A DNA stretch of 64,000 nucleotides from Allolobophora icterica (lineage: Eukaryota > Annelida > Clitellata > Crassiclitellata > Lumbricidae). Shown here in pieces: positions 35,969 through 47,153 of this stretch (positions are counted from its first letter, which is position 1; each line of letters begins with the position of its first letter). Position numbers and translations under genes: made by a program. The notes beneath the pieces are model-generated. The model ran no database searches, was not told the origin of the DNA, and saw only the letters and a list, made by a program, of their open reading frames with translations. Where the stretch lies: NCBI GenBank assembly GCA_963556255.1, contig OY744615.1, positions 14,302,031 through 14,366,030 of the forward strand, written 5' to 3'.

Positions 35969-36285
35969 ACGGGGACCCGTAGAGTAATGGATAACACACT
36001 GGCGTGAAGTGTTGAAGGTACCAAGATCGAACCCCGTAGACATCATTTATTTAAGGTTAATTCTGCCTTCCACTCGCTAGGCGGCGGCGGTGGTTACATG
36101 AATAGTAGACCGTGATTTCGCGCCGTATGTCGCTGCCGCATGAGCAGTTATATTCGACTCCTGTAAAACTGTTATCATGTGCTTCTACTTAATACATGTT
36201 TGTAAAGCGCCCTGCGTGGCTGCCGTTTCTACTATATGTATGTTCACTGTACAGCGCAGTGCGTTTGCAGGCGCTTAATTAAAGA
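35969..36285 (+). mobile_element. tRNA-derived SINE (family 4)
   Basis: Head GGGGACCCGTAGAGTAATGG and ACACACTGGCGTGAAG with B-box AGATCGAACCCCG look like an arginine-type tRNA. The body ends with GTAAAGCGCC, then GCAGGCGCTTAATTAAAG, and flows into (ATT)n. It is unrelated to families 1-3. Confidence 0.6.
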
Positions 36286-36288
36286 AAA

Positions 36289-36714
<426 letters not shown>

Positions 36715-37265
36715 CAACAATACATACAGTGGCAAATCAGGCACAAAAAAACAGATGCAATATTATAAACAGTTTCAGAATGTCTGATTTATATACAGTT
36801 ATATCTATATCTATAGCTAAGATCTGAAGAACATAAACTTCACTCAGTCTACAAATGGAAATAGATTAGATCTTGAAACAAGCATTAAGACTAGCATTAA
36901 CCTAATTTTTATAGCTGTACACTGAGCGAATGCTTATGATAAGTACGGTAATTCAACTGCATGCCCCTTCTTCATAAGTTGAATTTATGAAGGACTTTGA
37001 AGGTGCTTTGCGGGATCACTACTAACCTGTGGTAATAAATAATAATGCGACCACAGAAGGATGCCAATGACAGTGGCATTAAGTAAGTTATTAAAATGGA
37101 TGACACACTGGATCAGAAACTGTCATCAAGATCCAACTCCTCTGAACTGATCATGAAAAATTCACTTGAAGAAGTAACGTCTGAACACGGCAGACAACAT
37201 CGCGAAGCTAGAATGTTCATAGAACATAAGTTGTCTGGCAACAGAACTCAACCAATGTGGTCTGT

Positions 37266-37372
37266 GGACACGTGGTAGCCAAATGTTTAGAGCGCTCGCC
37301 TTGTAACACGGAGAATACGAGTTCGAGCCTTCTCCCCTGAGAAGGTTACCATGGAGAGACCTTGAACAGTAA
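37266..37372 (+). mobile_element. SINE family 1, 5' part
   Basis: Head GTGGTAGCCAAATGTTTAGA and GCGCTCGCCTTGTAACACGG with B-box ACGAGTTCGAGCC. The 3' half is missing or diverged. Confidence 0.65.
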
Positions 37373-37929
37373 AATGAGAGGGCGCCTCACAGGCTGCCAA
37401 GACGTGTGTTCAATAAGACCTTATTACTTGCACAGTCATGTTTCAATGAAAATATATAAACACGAATATATTAAATGACAAACTGTGGCATCCTTTGATA
37501 ACTTCTGCATTATTATCACGATGCTTTAGAAGTCATTTGCCTACATTTATGTCTGCAAACCCCAAACTAACGTCATCTCTTATCAGACACTGTTCTTCTG
37601 AGAACAGAAGTCAAGTCAGAGTTAATGTCGACGACCGACAGAGCTCCTTTGAGATTAGAAGACAGCCCATCTGGAAGTGGAATGGCCATAAAAACGCTCA
37701 GAGTCCAGAGGAAATCCTCATTACTTCAGATTCATGGACTCAAGATCGAAAGACTTTGCTCTACGCTACATCCAAGCCACGCAGTGTACGCTATGCATCG
37801 GTTCTGGTTATTTATGTGGTGGCATTCAGTGCCACTCACAGACGCTGAAACACCGCTGTCCGACAGATCTCGTAAAGTTCGATTTAAGCTTGGCTCAAAC
37901 TGTTGCTTGAGCCATTCTGGTGAATAGTA

Positions 37930-38760
37930 TTATGACGTACATGATTAGTAATGCAAAGTACATTAAAGTAATGTGAGGAACATTCACATTAAGGTGAAGT
38001 ACATGTACAGTAATGTCAAGTACATTAAAGTAATGTGAGGAACTTGCACATTAATGTGTAGTACATGTACAGTAATGTCAAGTACATGTAGAATAATGTG
38101 AAGTGATAAACAACTTAATGTGATACAACACAATCTGATACAACACAATGCATTGTAATCTAGCACAACGTAATATAATGTAAAATTCAATGCATCGCAA
38201 TTAAATGTAATAGAATGTAACATACTCTGTCACGTACTGCACGGTACATGTAACAGAATGCAGTACAACACTTTACAGTATTGCACATACATTTAAAAAC
38301 TGCTCTGCACATGTATCTACTTATATTACTGTCTATGTACTTCACATTACTGTTTATGTACTTCACATTACTGTACTTTTACGTCACATATCTGTACATG
38401 TACTTCAAAGTCCTAAACATACACTTGGCATAGCTATCTATGTACTTCATACTACTGTTCATGTACTTCACATTACTGTACATGTACTTCACATTACTCT
38501 ACGTGTACTTCACATTACTCTACATGTACTTCACATCGTTGTACATGTACTTCACATAACTGTTCTTGTACTTCACTTTACTGTTCATGTAACTGTTCAT
38601 AACTGTCTATGTACTTCACATTACTGCTCATGTACTTCACATTACTGTCTGTGTACTTCATTATACTGTACATCATCATACATGTACTTCACATTACTGT
38701 ACTTGACTTGACACTGACACTTGACATTACTGTACCTGACACTGCTTCACATTACTGTCA
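37930..38760. repeat. Inverted AGTAATGTGAAGTACATGTA minisatellite
   Basis: Units of about 21-22 bases run in one sense at about 37930-38120 (AGTAATGTGAAGTACATGTA) and in the opposite sense at about 38325-38760 (TACATGTACTTCACATTACT). They are separated by AT-rich TAATGTAATA-like DNA. Confidence 0.85.
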
Positions 38761-38769
38761 CTTCTCAAA

Positions 38770-39860
38770 CATAATCAGTCAGACATGATTTACAGTATTC
38801 TGTATTGAATGTAACCACAGATTTATATGAAGCTCGCTGAGATCCTACCTTTACGGCAAGTGCTTCTGTTTGACAAATTGGATTCTGCTTTAAAACAGCA
38901 TTGCCTTGGATTACTGCAATAAAAACATTAAAAAAACAATTTTAAAACGTTTGAGAAATATAAAATAAAAACACTGATACCAATTTAAAAATAAAAAATT
39001 ACATCAATTGAAAACGATTTTATATAGCTTTTTAAATAACTATTCTTAATCCGTGATAAGTGTAATACAACAAGCAACATTGTTGTTTAAAATACTAATA
39101 TTATTGTTACTAATTATTAACTTATATTGCACCGGTGTCTAATGTACAAAGCATTAACTAATGGTGCATAAAAACCAAACTGTAAACAGGTCAATAACCA
39201 GACCAGTCTGCTGAGACAGAGAGCAGCACATTTGAAAATAACTTAAAACTTTGAAAAAATTAAAACAACTGAAAACAACACTATGGAAAACATGGGCATC
39301 CTATCGTTCGAGGTCATAACGATTGTCAATTTCATTTGATGCACCACACTTTGAACCTTGGACTTGCAGTCAAGACAAACCACATCAGAATCCCACAACG
39401 CACGGCGCATGCCTGTCGAAAGCATAGCGGTTTAAAGGTTACAATCATTTCTCTTTTGGCAAACCAGCTGAACATAGCCATGTCCACAACGAGAAGCCAC
39501 ATTGTTCTGTCCTGGGCCTTTATCAGTGATGTATGGTGAAGGCCAAAATTTAGCTCTGCGCAGTCCTTTTCCACGACTGTAGTCCAAGTGGTCCCAGATC
39601 GACCAAGACATCTTCTCCAATCCCTCAGGGACTTGTTGACTGAAGCACCTGGGGCTGTACAGTGGTCCTCATCTTATAGAGAGTGAGCAACATAGACAAA
39701 GAAACACAATCCATGTTTTCAGACAATGGTAGAGACATTGTTCATTGACAATGGTAGAGACATTGTTCTTCTGCTCCTGATCATAATATTGCTCAAATGG
39801 TCCGTGTAGGGAATCCAGAGGAACCTCCTGAGACACCAAATCTACAAAATGTTGAGTTTC
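38770..39860. other. AT-rich intergenic DNA, no gene recognised
   Basis: A GTCTAATGTACAAAGCATTAAC motif near 39136 resembles the flank at 27675, so a diverged repeat is likely. Open frames near 39243-39620 overlap on both strands and lack family content. Confidence 0.35.
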
Positions 39861-39869
39861 TTGCTTGGG

Positions 39870-39977
39870 GCCTCTGTAGAGGACATGTCTTGCAACTGTT
39901 GAGTACTTTGAGCGCCTCTAATTAGGTTGTACTGTGAGAGGCGCTTTATAAATGCATAAATACAATACAATACAATA
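39870..39977 (+). mobile_element. LINE 3' tail with stem-loop
   Basis: GAGCGCCTCTAATTAGG pairs with GAGAGGCGCTTTATAAATG, then (AATAC)n. It is the same tail as at 44848-44918. Confidence 0.55.
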
Positions 39978-39989
39978 CTTACAGTACTT

Positions 39990-40322
39990 GCAGCATGAAC
40001 AGTACACAGCTGTAGTTTAGTATTCATCAATTGTTGAGAGCCAGTTTTATTCATCCAGGGATAAAATCATTTCCTCAAACCCTAATAATGGTAATTACAG
40101 CTTGGTCGTTTGAAATGATGTTGCGAAGTGAAAGAATCATGGAACAATGTGATACTGAAACCTCCCGTCACTAGCTTCATTATCAAGAGCTGGCATTGGT
40201 CATCCCATGATAACGAAACCGGCAACGGGAGGGGTTACTCTAGTCTAATATGACCCTAATGTTTGGTGTAGACTACGCACTACGCAGTATACGCCAGAGG
40301 CCCGGGAAGTGTTTAAAAGTTG
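39990..40322. repeat. Left arm of a 333-bp inverted repeat
   Basis: By eye this matches the reverse complement of 40810-41142 with no mismatch found. The outer end is GCAGCATGAACAGTACAC and the inner end GGGAAGTGTTTAAAAGTTG. The arms share no target duplication outside. Confidence 0.85.
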
Positions 40323-40422
40323 GGTGAGCCAAATCAGCCAACAAGTCAAACATATATAATTATATATATATATGTATGTATATATATATAGCATGGCAAG
40401 CATATATATACATATATATATA

Positions 40423-40459
40423 CCAAGGCGAACCTATATAATGTATAGGTTTGCCTTGG
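40423..40459. repeat. Small hairpin in the inverted-repeat spacer
   Basis: CCAAGGCGAACCTAT pairs with ATAGGTTTGCCTTGG (one mismatch) across a 7-base loop. Confidence 0.7.
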
Positions 40460-40486
40460 TTATGTATAAGGTGGATTATCCATTAG

Positions 40487-40550
40487 GTCGCCTTCAGTTT
40501 CTTTTTAGATAGGTGTATATACACCTATCTAAAAAGAAACTGAAGGCGAC
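40487..40550. repeat. 64-bp perfect palindrome
   Basis: The left half GTCGCCTTCAGTTTCTTTTT (continuing to 40518) is exactly complementary to the right half with no spacer. The predicted stop codon of the minus-strand transposase relic falls inside it. Confidence 0.85.
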
Positions 40551-40823
40551 GACGACCTTTGCCAAATTCATCTACAATATTATTCATGAATTCTTTTTCT
40601 TCTTGCTAATTTTCTCTCTGTGTACACTCATCATACACAATCCGAATAGTCTGTCGTCTGCTATTATAGTAGATCGTAGCCAGGTTTTCACACGACGCAG
40701 AGTGCTGAACGATCTTTCGATTGCACATGTAGGCCTAGTGGTTGGCAGAGTTAGGAGAATAAGAATAGCTTTACGGCTAGAAGGGTAGAAATCAGTTTGA
40801 GCAAGCAAGCAACTTTTAAACAC
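40500..40823 (-). pseudogene. hAT transposase C-terminal dimerisation relic
   Basis: The minus-strand frame reads LILLTLPTTRPTCAIERSFS, TLRRVKTWLRST, then LFGLCMMSVHREKI. After a one-base shift it continues NNIVDEFGKGRRRLQFLFR-stop. ERSFSTLRRxKTWLRST and the final xIDxFxxxxRRL are the hallmark end of a hAT transposase. The upstream catalytic part is missing: coding resemblance stops where the right arm of the inverted repeat begins at 40810. Confidence 0.75.
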
Positions 40824-41142
40824 TTCCCGGGCCTCTGGCGTATACTGCGTAGTGCGTAGTCTACACCAAACATTAGGGTCATATTAGACTAGAGTAACCC
40901 CTCCCGTTGCCGGTTTCGTTATCATGGGATGACCAATGCCAGCTCTTGATAATGAAGCTAGTGACGGGAGGTTTCAGTATCACATTGTTCCATGATTCTT
41001 TCACTTCGCAACATCATTTCAAACGACCAAGCTGTAATTACCATTATTAGGGTTTGAGGAAATGATTTTATCCCTGGATGAATAAAACTGGCTCTCAACA
41101 ATTGATGAATACTAAACTACAGCTGTGTACTGTTCATGCTGC
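40810..41142. repeat. Right arm of the 333-bp inverted repeat
   Basis: Reverse complement of 39990-40322, separated from it by 487 bases. Confidence 0.85.
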
Positions 41143-42600
41143 GTCTTTCAGCTCTCTTTGCAGTGGTGAAACAGACCAGACATCATACCAAGCCGATGCC
41201 TCTCTATGCTTACTGATACAAACTTGGATCTTTGTCAATATTTATTTGTATGTGAGTCTAGCCTACCTGTCTGACAAAGGTTTCCACGGTTAAGCTGCGT
41301 GTCCAACGACTAGTGATGAGCACAGTTAGGCGACGAACGAAAGTTTCGAACATCGGTCACAAATCACTACCTAGTGAGTAGTGAATGTTTGGCGACGAGC
41401 GTAGTGAAGGTTATAATAAACCAGTTAAAATATCCTGCCACGAGCGAGTAATAATGTCAGAAAGAACACCCTGCACAGACACTTCGTGAGAAATGTACCT
41501 CTGAGCACTTGCATGCGACTTTGAAAAATATTTCATGTATACTGATTTGCAGACTGTATGGTATATCTAATGCATCTGCAAAGGTCGCACCCTACAGGAC
41601 TCCATCTCAATACCAGCAGAGCATTTCCCGCGGTTGGCTGCTATATTTGTGCACTGCTTGCAGGTCACTTGAGTTCAATAGCGACCTCAGCGCATCAGAT
41701 CTAACACAAAGCAGCCCTGTAAACGATAGCTAATACAACTTACACAGAGCCACAACATCTGGCATCCATACCACAACATCCTGACCGTCCAGCTAGGTCA
41801 TGACCTGGGAAATCTGCAGTCTAACACTTCCTCTGGACCAACAGAGGCGGAGTCGCGCGCTTGTTTGGGGACGTGGGAGAAATTCGGTTAGAAGGATGGG
41901 ATAAGGGGGCGTGAGACACCGTCTGAAAGTAATTAATCGTTGTAAATATGACACGACAGTCGCTTAACTTGCTGACCCATGGCTGGCATTCAATGACCTC
42001 ATATGGGGGTTCCATAAGGCCTGTTTAATACTGTACTGTTATTTCTATAGTGCATTGAGCTCGTCTTTTATCTAATCACTATTAGACTTTAGGCGAAAAT
42101 GATATTTCTTTATTGTATTAATGACCAAAAAGTTGTGTGAGCATGGGCCTGACTCGGCGCCACAGAGCCAAAACTTGTGTGAGCATAGGCGCCTTCGGCG
42201 CCATAGGTTCTCGGGCCCCTGGTATACGCTGTCAATGTCCTTACGCAAACATATTTCAAAGGCAGAATATTATATATATCGACTCTTCACCGCGCTGACA
42301 ATGACGCTTGCAAATGATTTAGCTCAAGTAGTCTGGTTAGAAGAATTACCGGAAGTGTCATGGCTGCCAGGAGTTCCGTCTTCGTCGTCGGAGTGTGACA
42401 TCATTGTTTTTCTGACTGAGGTCATAGGTTAATAGTGACACCAGTCATCCTGAAACAAACACCACAGACCGTACAGATTGATTACAAGGTACTATATCAC
42501 ATGTTGTCTTGATGCACACTTGCATGCATATATGCCTGCGTACAAACATATATACGTAGTATTACATACACACATAAATACTTCCATAGTTATATACTTA
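41143..42600. other. Intergenic sequence, no gene recognised
   Basis: Mixed composition. A GTGAGCAT(A/G)GGC motif is duplicated at about 42137 and 42179, and GGCGCCTTCGGCGCC at 42188 is palindromic. Short frames at 41509, 41821 and 42121 show no recognisable family. Confidence 0.35.
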
Positions 42601-42612
42601 CATACATATATC

Positions 42613-42815
42613 GGCAAAACTGGGAACGGCGGTCCCAAATTATAAAATTAAATAAATTGGTATGTAGTAATGGGTTCACATACGAAATTAATATATAGAC
42701 ATACCTACATACATAGATACAAGTATGTACATACATATAGGTACGTATATATATATATACATACATAAACACATACATACATACACAAATACATACATAC
42801 ATGCATACACACACG

Positions 42816-42851
<36 letters not shown>

Positions 42852-43184
42852 TACATACATACACAGGAACATACATACATACATACATGCATACACACGT
42901 GCATACACACACGTACATACATACATACCTACAAACATACATACCTACATACATGTATGTACATACATACATACATACATACATATATACATACATACAC
43001 AGGTACATACATACATACACACGTAAATATATATACAAACATACATACATATATATACATACATACACAGGTACATACATGCATACATACCTGCATAGAC
43101 ACGTACATACTTAAATACATACACACGTACATACCTAAACACAAACCGATTTTATAATTTGGGACCGCCGTTCCCAGTTTTGCC
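42613..43184. mobile_element. MITE with 36-bp inverted ends and (TACA)n interior
   Basis: Ends start GGCAAAACTGGGAACGGCGG and are perfect inverted repeats for about 36 bases. The exact duplication catatatc lies at 42605-42612 and 43185-43192. The interior 42690-43135 is (TACA)n. GG-starting ends with an 8-bp duplication fit Merlin or hAT-like elements; the superfamily is open. Confidence 0.8.
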
Positions 43185-43363
43185 CATATATCGTAGGCCC
43201 TAATCGTAATCGTAATCGTAATCTCGAGAATTCTACAGCGCCCAAAAAAGCAACGTCGCGGGAACCAGCTTATGCACTCACATATAATATTATGCAAACA
43301 GACATCAGGCAGCTGCAGAACATACATGGGCAATGATCAGTGTGCTGAACCTAATTAACAGAA

Positions 43364-44155
43364 ATGCTCAGAGGTGTGTTTTTAAGTTTTGAATGGGTGC
43401 CATACCGTTCAACAGTAGTGCTCAGAGGTGTGTTTTTAAGTTTTGAATTGGTGCCATGCCTTTGAACGGAAATGCTCAGAGGTGTGTTTTTAAGTTTTGA
43501 ATGGGTGCCATATCGTTCAACAGTAGTGGTCAGAAGTGTGTTTTCAAGTTTCGAATGGGTGAAATGCCTTTCAACAGAAATACTCAGAGGTGTGTTTTTA
43601 AGTTTTGAATGGGTGCCATGCCTTTTAATAGAAGTGCTCAGAGGTGTGTTTTCAAGTTTTGAATGGGTGCCATACCGTTTAGCAGAAGTGCTCAGAGGTG
43701 TGTTTTTAAGTTTTAAATGGGTGCCATGCCTTTTAACAGAATTGCTTTAAGGTGTGTGTTTAAGTTTTGAATGGGTGCCATACCGTTTAACAGTAGTGCT
43801 CAGAGGTGTGTTTTTAAGTTTGAATGGGTGCCATGCCTTTTAACAGACGTGCTCAGAGATGTGTTTTTAAGTTTTTGAATGGGTACCATACCGTTTAACA
43901 GTAGTGCTCAGAGGTGTGTTTTTAAGTTTTGAATGGGTGTCGTGCCTTTTAACAGAAGTGCTCAGAGGTGTGTTTTTAAGTTTTGAATGGGTGTCGTGCC
44001 TTTTAACAAAAGTGCTCAGAGGTGTGTTTTTAAGTTTTGAATGGGCATCATGCCGTTTAACAGAAGTGCTCAGATGTGTGTTTTTAAGTTTTGAATGGGT
44101 GCGGTTCCATTTAACAGTAGTGCTCATAAGTGTGTTTTTAAGTTTACCACCCTCT
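43364..44155. repeat. 54-bp minisatellite, about 15 copies
   Basis: Unit GTGCTCAGAGGTGTGTTTTT with AAGTTTTGAATGGGTGCCAT and a (CCTTTTAACAGAA) variant. Because 54 is divisible by three, both strands give open frames with an 18-residue period (for example LRGVFLSFEWVPC). No start context, membrane anchor or family supports a real protein. Confidence 0.88.
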
Positions 44156-44429
44156 CTCTTGGAAAGGTTCAATCCAGACTACAAGAAAACTAAACTTTTA
44201 TAACTTTTTACTCAACATTAAATCCTGCACAGCCTCCTGCCATCACAACCATTTCCACCTCAGCACCAAGCTGTCTTCCCTTACACTCCCACAACTGACC
44301 CAACAACCTCGTTCTTGCAGATCTGATTCCAGCAAGTGCCATCACATAGGCTAGCACAGAGTTTTTATGATATGGTGCTACATAAATTCAGAATTACAAT
44401 AATTACTTCGAGTAGCTTTTAATGGTTGA

Positions 44430-44580
44430 GCAACAGTAGTGCTCAGAGGTGTGTTTTTAAGTTTTGAATGGGTGTCATGGCTTTTAACAGAAGTGCTCAG
44501 AGGTGTGTTTTTAAGTTTTGAATGGGTGTCATAGCTTTTAACAGGAGTGCTCAGAGGTGTGTCTTTAAGTTTTGACTTTT
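44430..44580. repeat. Second block of the 54-bp minisatellite, 3 copies
   Basis: Same unit in the same orientation, separated from the main array by about 275 bases of unrelated DNA. Confidence 0.85.
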
Positions 44581-44689
44581 GAGTAATATTTTGATGTTTT
44601 TTGCTGAGCCTCGATTTTTTTACTTTTACAGTTATAATTTGTATTTACAAGCAAGCAAACAGAATGGTTTATGATCCCTAACTAAACAC

Positions 44690-44918
44690 ATTCTATGACT
44701 CAGTCCCGATCTTTTGCCTCAATTGGTCCCTCTCTCTGGAATACACTGTCTCCTTCTACTTGCTCTCAAATTTTAATAGGTAACCCCTCGTCTTCTTTTG
44801 CTTTCCTCAAGACTTATTTCTTTTCTCTCGGCCTTGCGCACTGGGAGCGCCTCTGAACGGTTCACCCTACTAGAGGCGCTTTATAAATGTTTAAATACAA
44901 TACAATACAATACAATAC
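44690..44918 (+). mobile_element. 5'-truncated LINE 3' end
   Basis: Reads IGPSLWNTLSPSTCSQ, then SSSFAFLKTYFFSLGLA and a stop near 44850, the GPxLWN...FKTxL end of a LINE ORF2. The 3' UTR holds AGCGCCTCT pairing with AGAGGCGCT, then TTTATAAATG and (AATAC)n. Confidence 0.65.
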
Positions 44919-44919
44919 A

Positions 44920-46280
44920 TTCATTTTATAGCCAACCAGTGATTCCGAGCAATCTCTTCCCTATAATTATGGGCTCATAAATAAACAGGAACAGAAATTT
45001 AGAAATAAATGTCTGCAACTATAGTACTATAGTCTTCGGAAACCTGCAAGCCATTCTCACCTAACAGATATAATCAGATCTAGTTTAGTCTTCTGAATTC
45101 CTGCCCAGGTACAGCCTATCAATTCAAATCTAATGTTGTCAATAAATCTGATCTAATCTGACCTAACCTGACTTAATTATATAATTATAAGCTTAATGTC
45201 AAGTATATAGTAAACCGAATCTTGGCTAATATGATCAAGTCTCTACAGTTTTTACCAGTCTTGTCTGTATGATCTAGTCTCGACTTAGAAGCTAATCTAA
45301 CATAATATAACCCACTTTGACCTTGTCTGGTTCACTTAATCTAATCTATAGCCTTTAGATTGTCTAGTTCAGTCTTATCTAATCTGATCTATCTAATCCA
45401 ATCACACAACGGCTTCTATAGCGACACGGTTCCAATCAACGTATTTTCCCAAATAAAACCGTCAAACAATAATATAAAATTCGGCACACATCCCTCCCAC
45501 AAATGTCTAGACCAGGACAGGGAAACTATGGCACCCTAAAACACAAAAATTCTTGGTAACCGTTTACCCATAAGTCAAGGTCACGATTTTCAGGCGAATT
45601 CAAGAAAAATCCGGCAAAGAGCAGTCTACCCCGTCGCGTGCTTTTACATTTCGAACTACCTACCGATCGAAATACGTACTCGAAAAATGTCGAAACAACC
45701 GTACCTCGAATAGCATCATATCATCCCTAAAGCTGCGATAAACACACCAAACCGGATATTAGACCCAATAAAGTCGGCTATATTGGGGCGTAATTAGCTA
45801 TAAACGTGTTTACTGATGAACACAGGCCGTGCCAATTGCTAGAGACGAAAGCAGACTGACAGCGTTTCGAGCCGTAGACTGTAGTCACGTGAGGTGGGTT
45901 TGGGGTCTCCTAGGCAAACGTGTGGCTATGACACGAACCGTTTATATAGGTGTACGCAGGTTCTTGCTCAAGTTCCATTTGAAGTTCCAACTGAGGCTGT
46001 AGGGGGTCTATAGTCATGGAAATTGAGGTTGTGAGGTTGCAGTCATGGAATAATCTTCGACTCCACCATGTCAGTATTCGACAATGTGCAGGTAGTAAGC
46101 CCCTATGCAAATAAGTCCACTTTCACATAGGGTACGGTCTAGAATCTGATCTTTACTTGCCTCAAATTGTCTTAATTTGCCAGGAAGTGCCCTTGTTTCC
46201 AGCCGACTGGATTATCCTAAATCACTTCTCACTTGCATCATTAGGAGTGATTTGCGCCAAGTAGGCCTCTAATAGGTCCC
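44920..46280. other. Intergenic sequence with CTAATCTGATCTAA repeats
   Basis: Degenerate TCTAATCTGATCTAATC units at about 45060-45410. CpG is somewhat raised at 45600-45760. No gene is recognised. Confidence 0.35.
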
Positions 46281-46283
46281 TAC

Positions 46284-46455
46284 CAGAGGCGTCTATCTCC
46301 CGAAGTCATTGGAGCAACTTCCACTCCCCTTCCTGTCCCCTCTCCTTCCCTCCCCCGTTAGTTATGGCACACACACACAGATCTCCCCACCCCCATTTCT
46401 TGGAAGGGGCATTTTCTCCTAGGTTCCATGGTGTAGACGTAGGCCTACGCCTCTG
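46284..46455. mobile_element. Probable small hAT MITE
   Basis: CAGAGGCGT at the left and ACGCCTCTG at the right are inverted. Flanks GTCCCTAC and GTTCCTAC (a few bases beyond the right end) may be a decayed duplication. Confidence 0.4.
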
Positions 46456-46798
46456 AAAGGTTCCTACAAATGGCTCTAAATCTTCTGGCTATAGAGCCAT
46501 AACAGGGACCAGACCAAATAACAACATATCACACCCGTTTTGTATTCATTGCGGTGACTGACAGTTGAGCAAAGAACCCAGTTTAAAATCTGTCTTACCG
46601 CGTCCCTCCAGTAGAGCTTAAGAAGTCTGTGCTAAGTAGGCTAACAGTAACTATAACGTGCATGTGTGCAAGAGCTGATCAGGCGGTCACTTTGGTCAAG
46701 CCCTCTTATAACTAGTTATCATCCTTGCATCTAATTCGTTCTGCTCAATCGTTCGGGTTTCAATTTAAGAGAACCTTCTCACACAGCTATCAAATCCA

Positions 46799-46803
<5 letters not shown>

Positions 46804-46889
<86 letters not shown>
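46804..46889. repeat. (TA)n microsatellite
   Basis: About 85 bases of TA with one AA interruption. No gene is seen between 46456 and 47070. Confidence 0.93.
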
Positions 46890-46893
<4 letters not shown>

Positions 46894-47153
46894 TTATGGG
46901 TAGGCCTACTGTAGGCCTATTGTTCTGACCACGGCTTGTTTTGGTGCATCAGATGATCTAATGCCTTTTACAATAGACACTGACACTATATAGGCCTACG
47001 TTGCCATTTGACACCCTTTTATAAATACGATCAATTTTGTAAACGCACACGTTTCGTAGGCCTATGGCCTCGACCCTGCTAATTTTTCAATGAATTGGTC
47101 GTGAAATCATGAATCATTCTTCGTGACCGCTGCTCGTTTGAATGGGTGCCAAG

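Noticed and set aside
43364..44580. CRISPR-like array
   Set aside because: Units are contiguous 54-bp tandem repeats without unique spacers, and the genome is eukaryotic.
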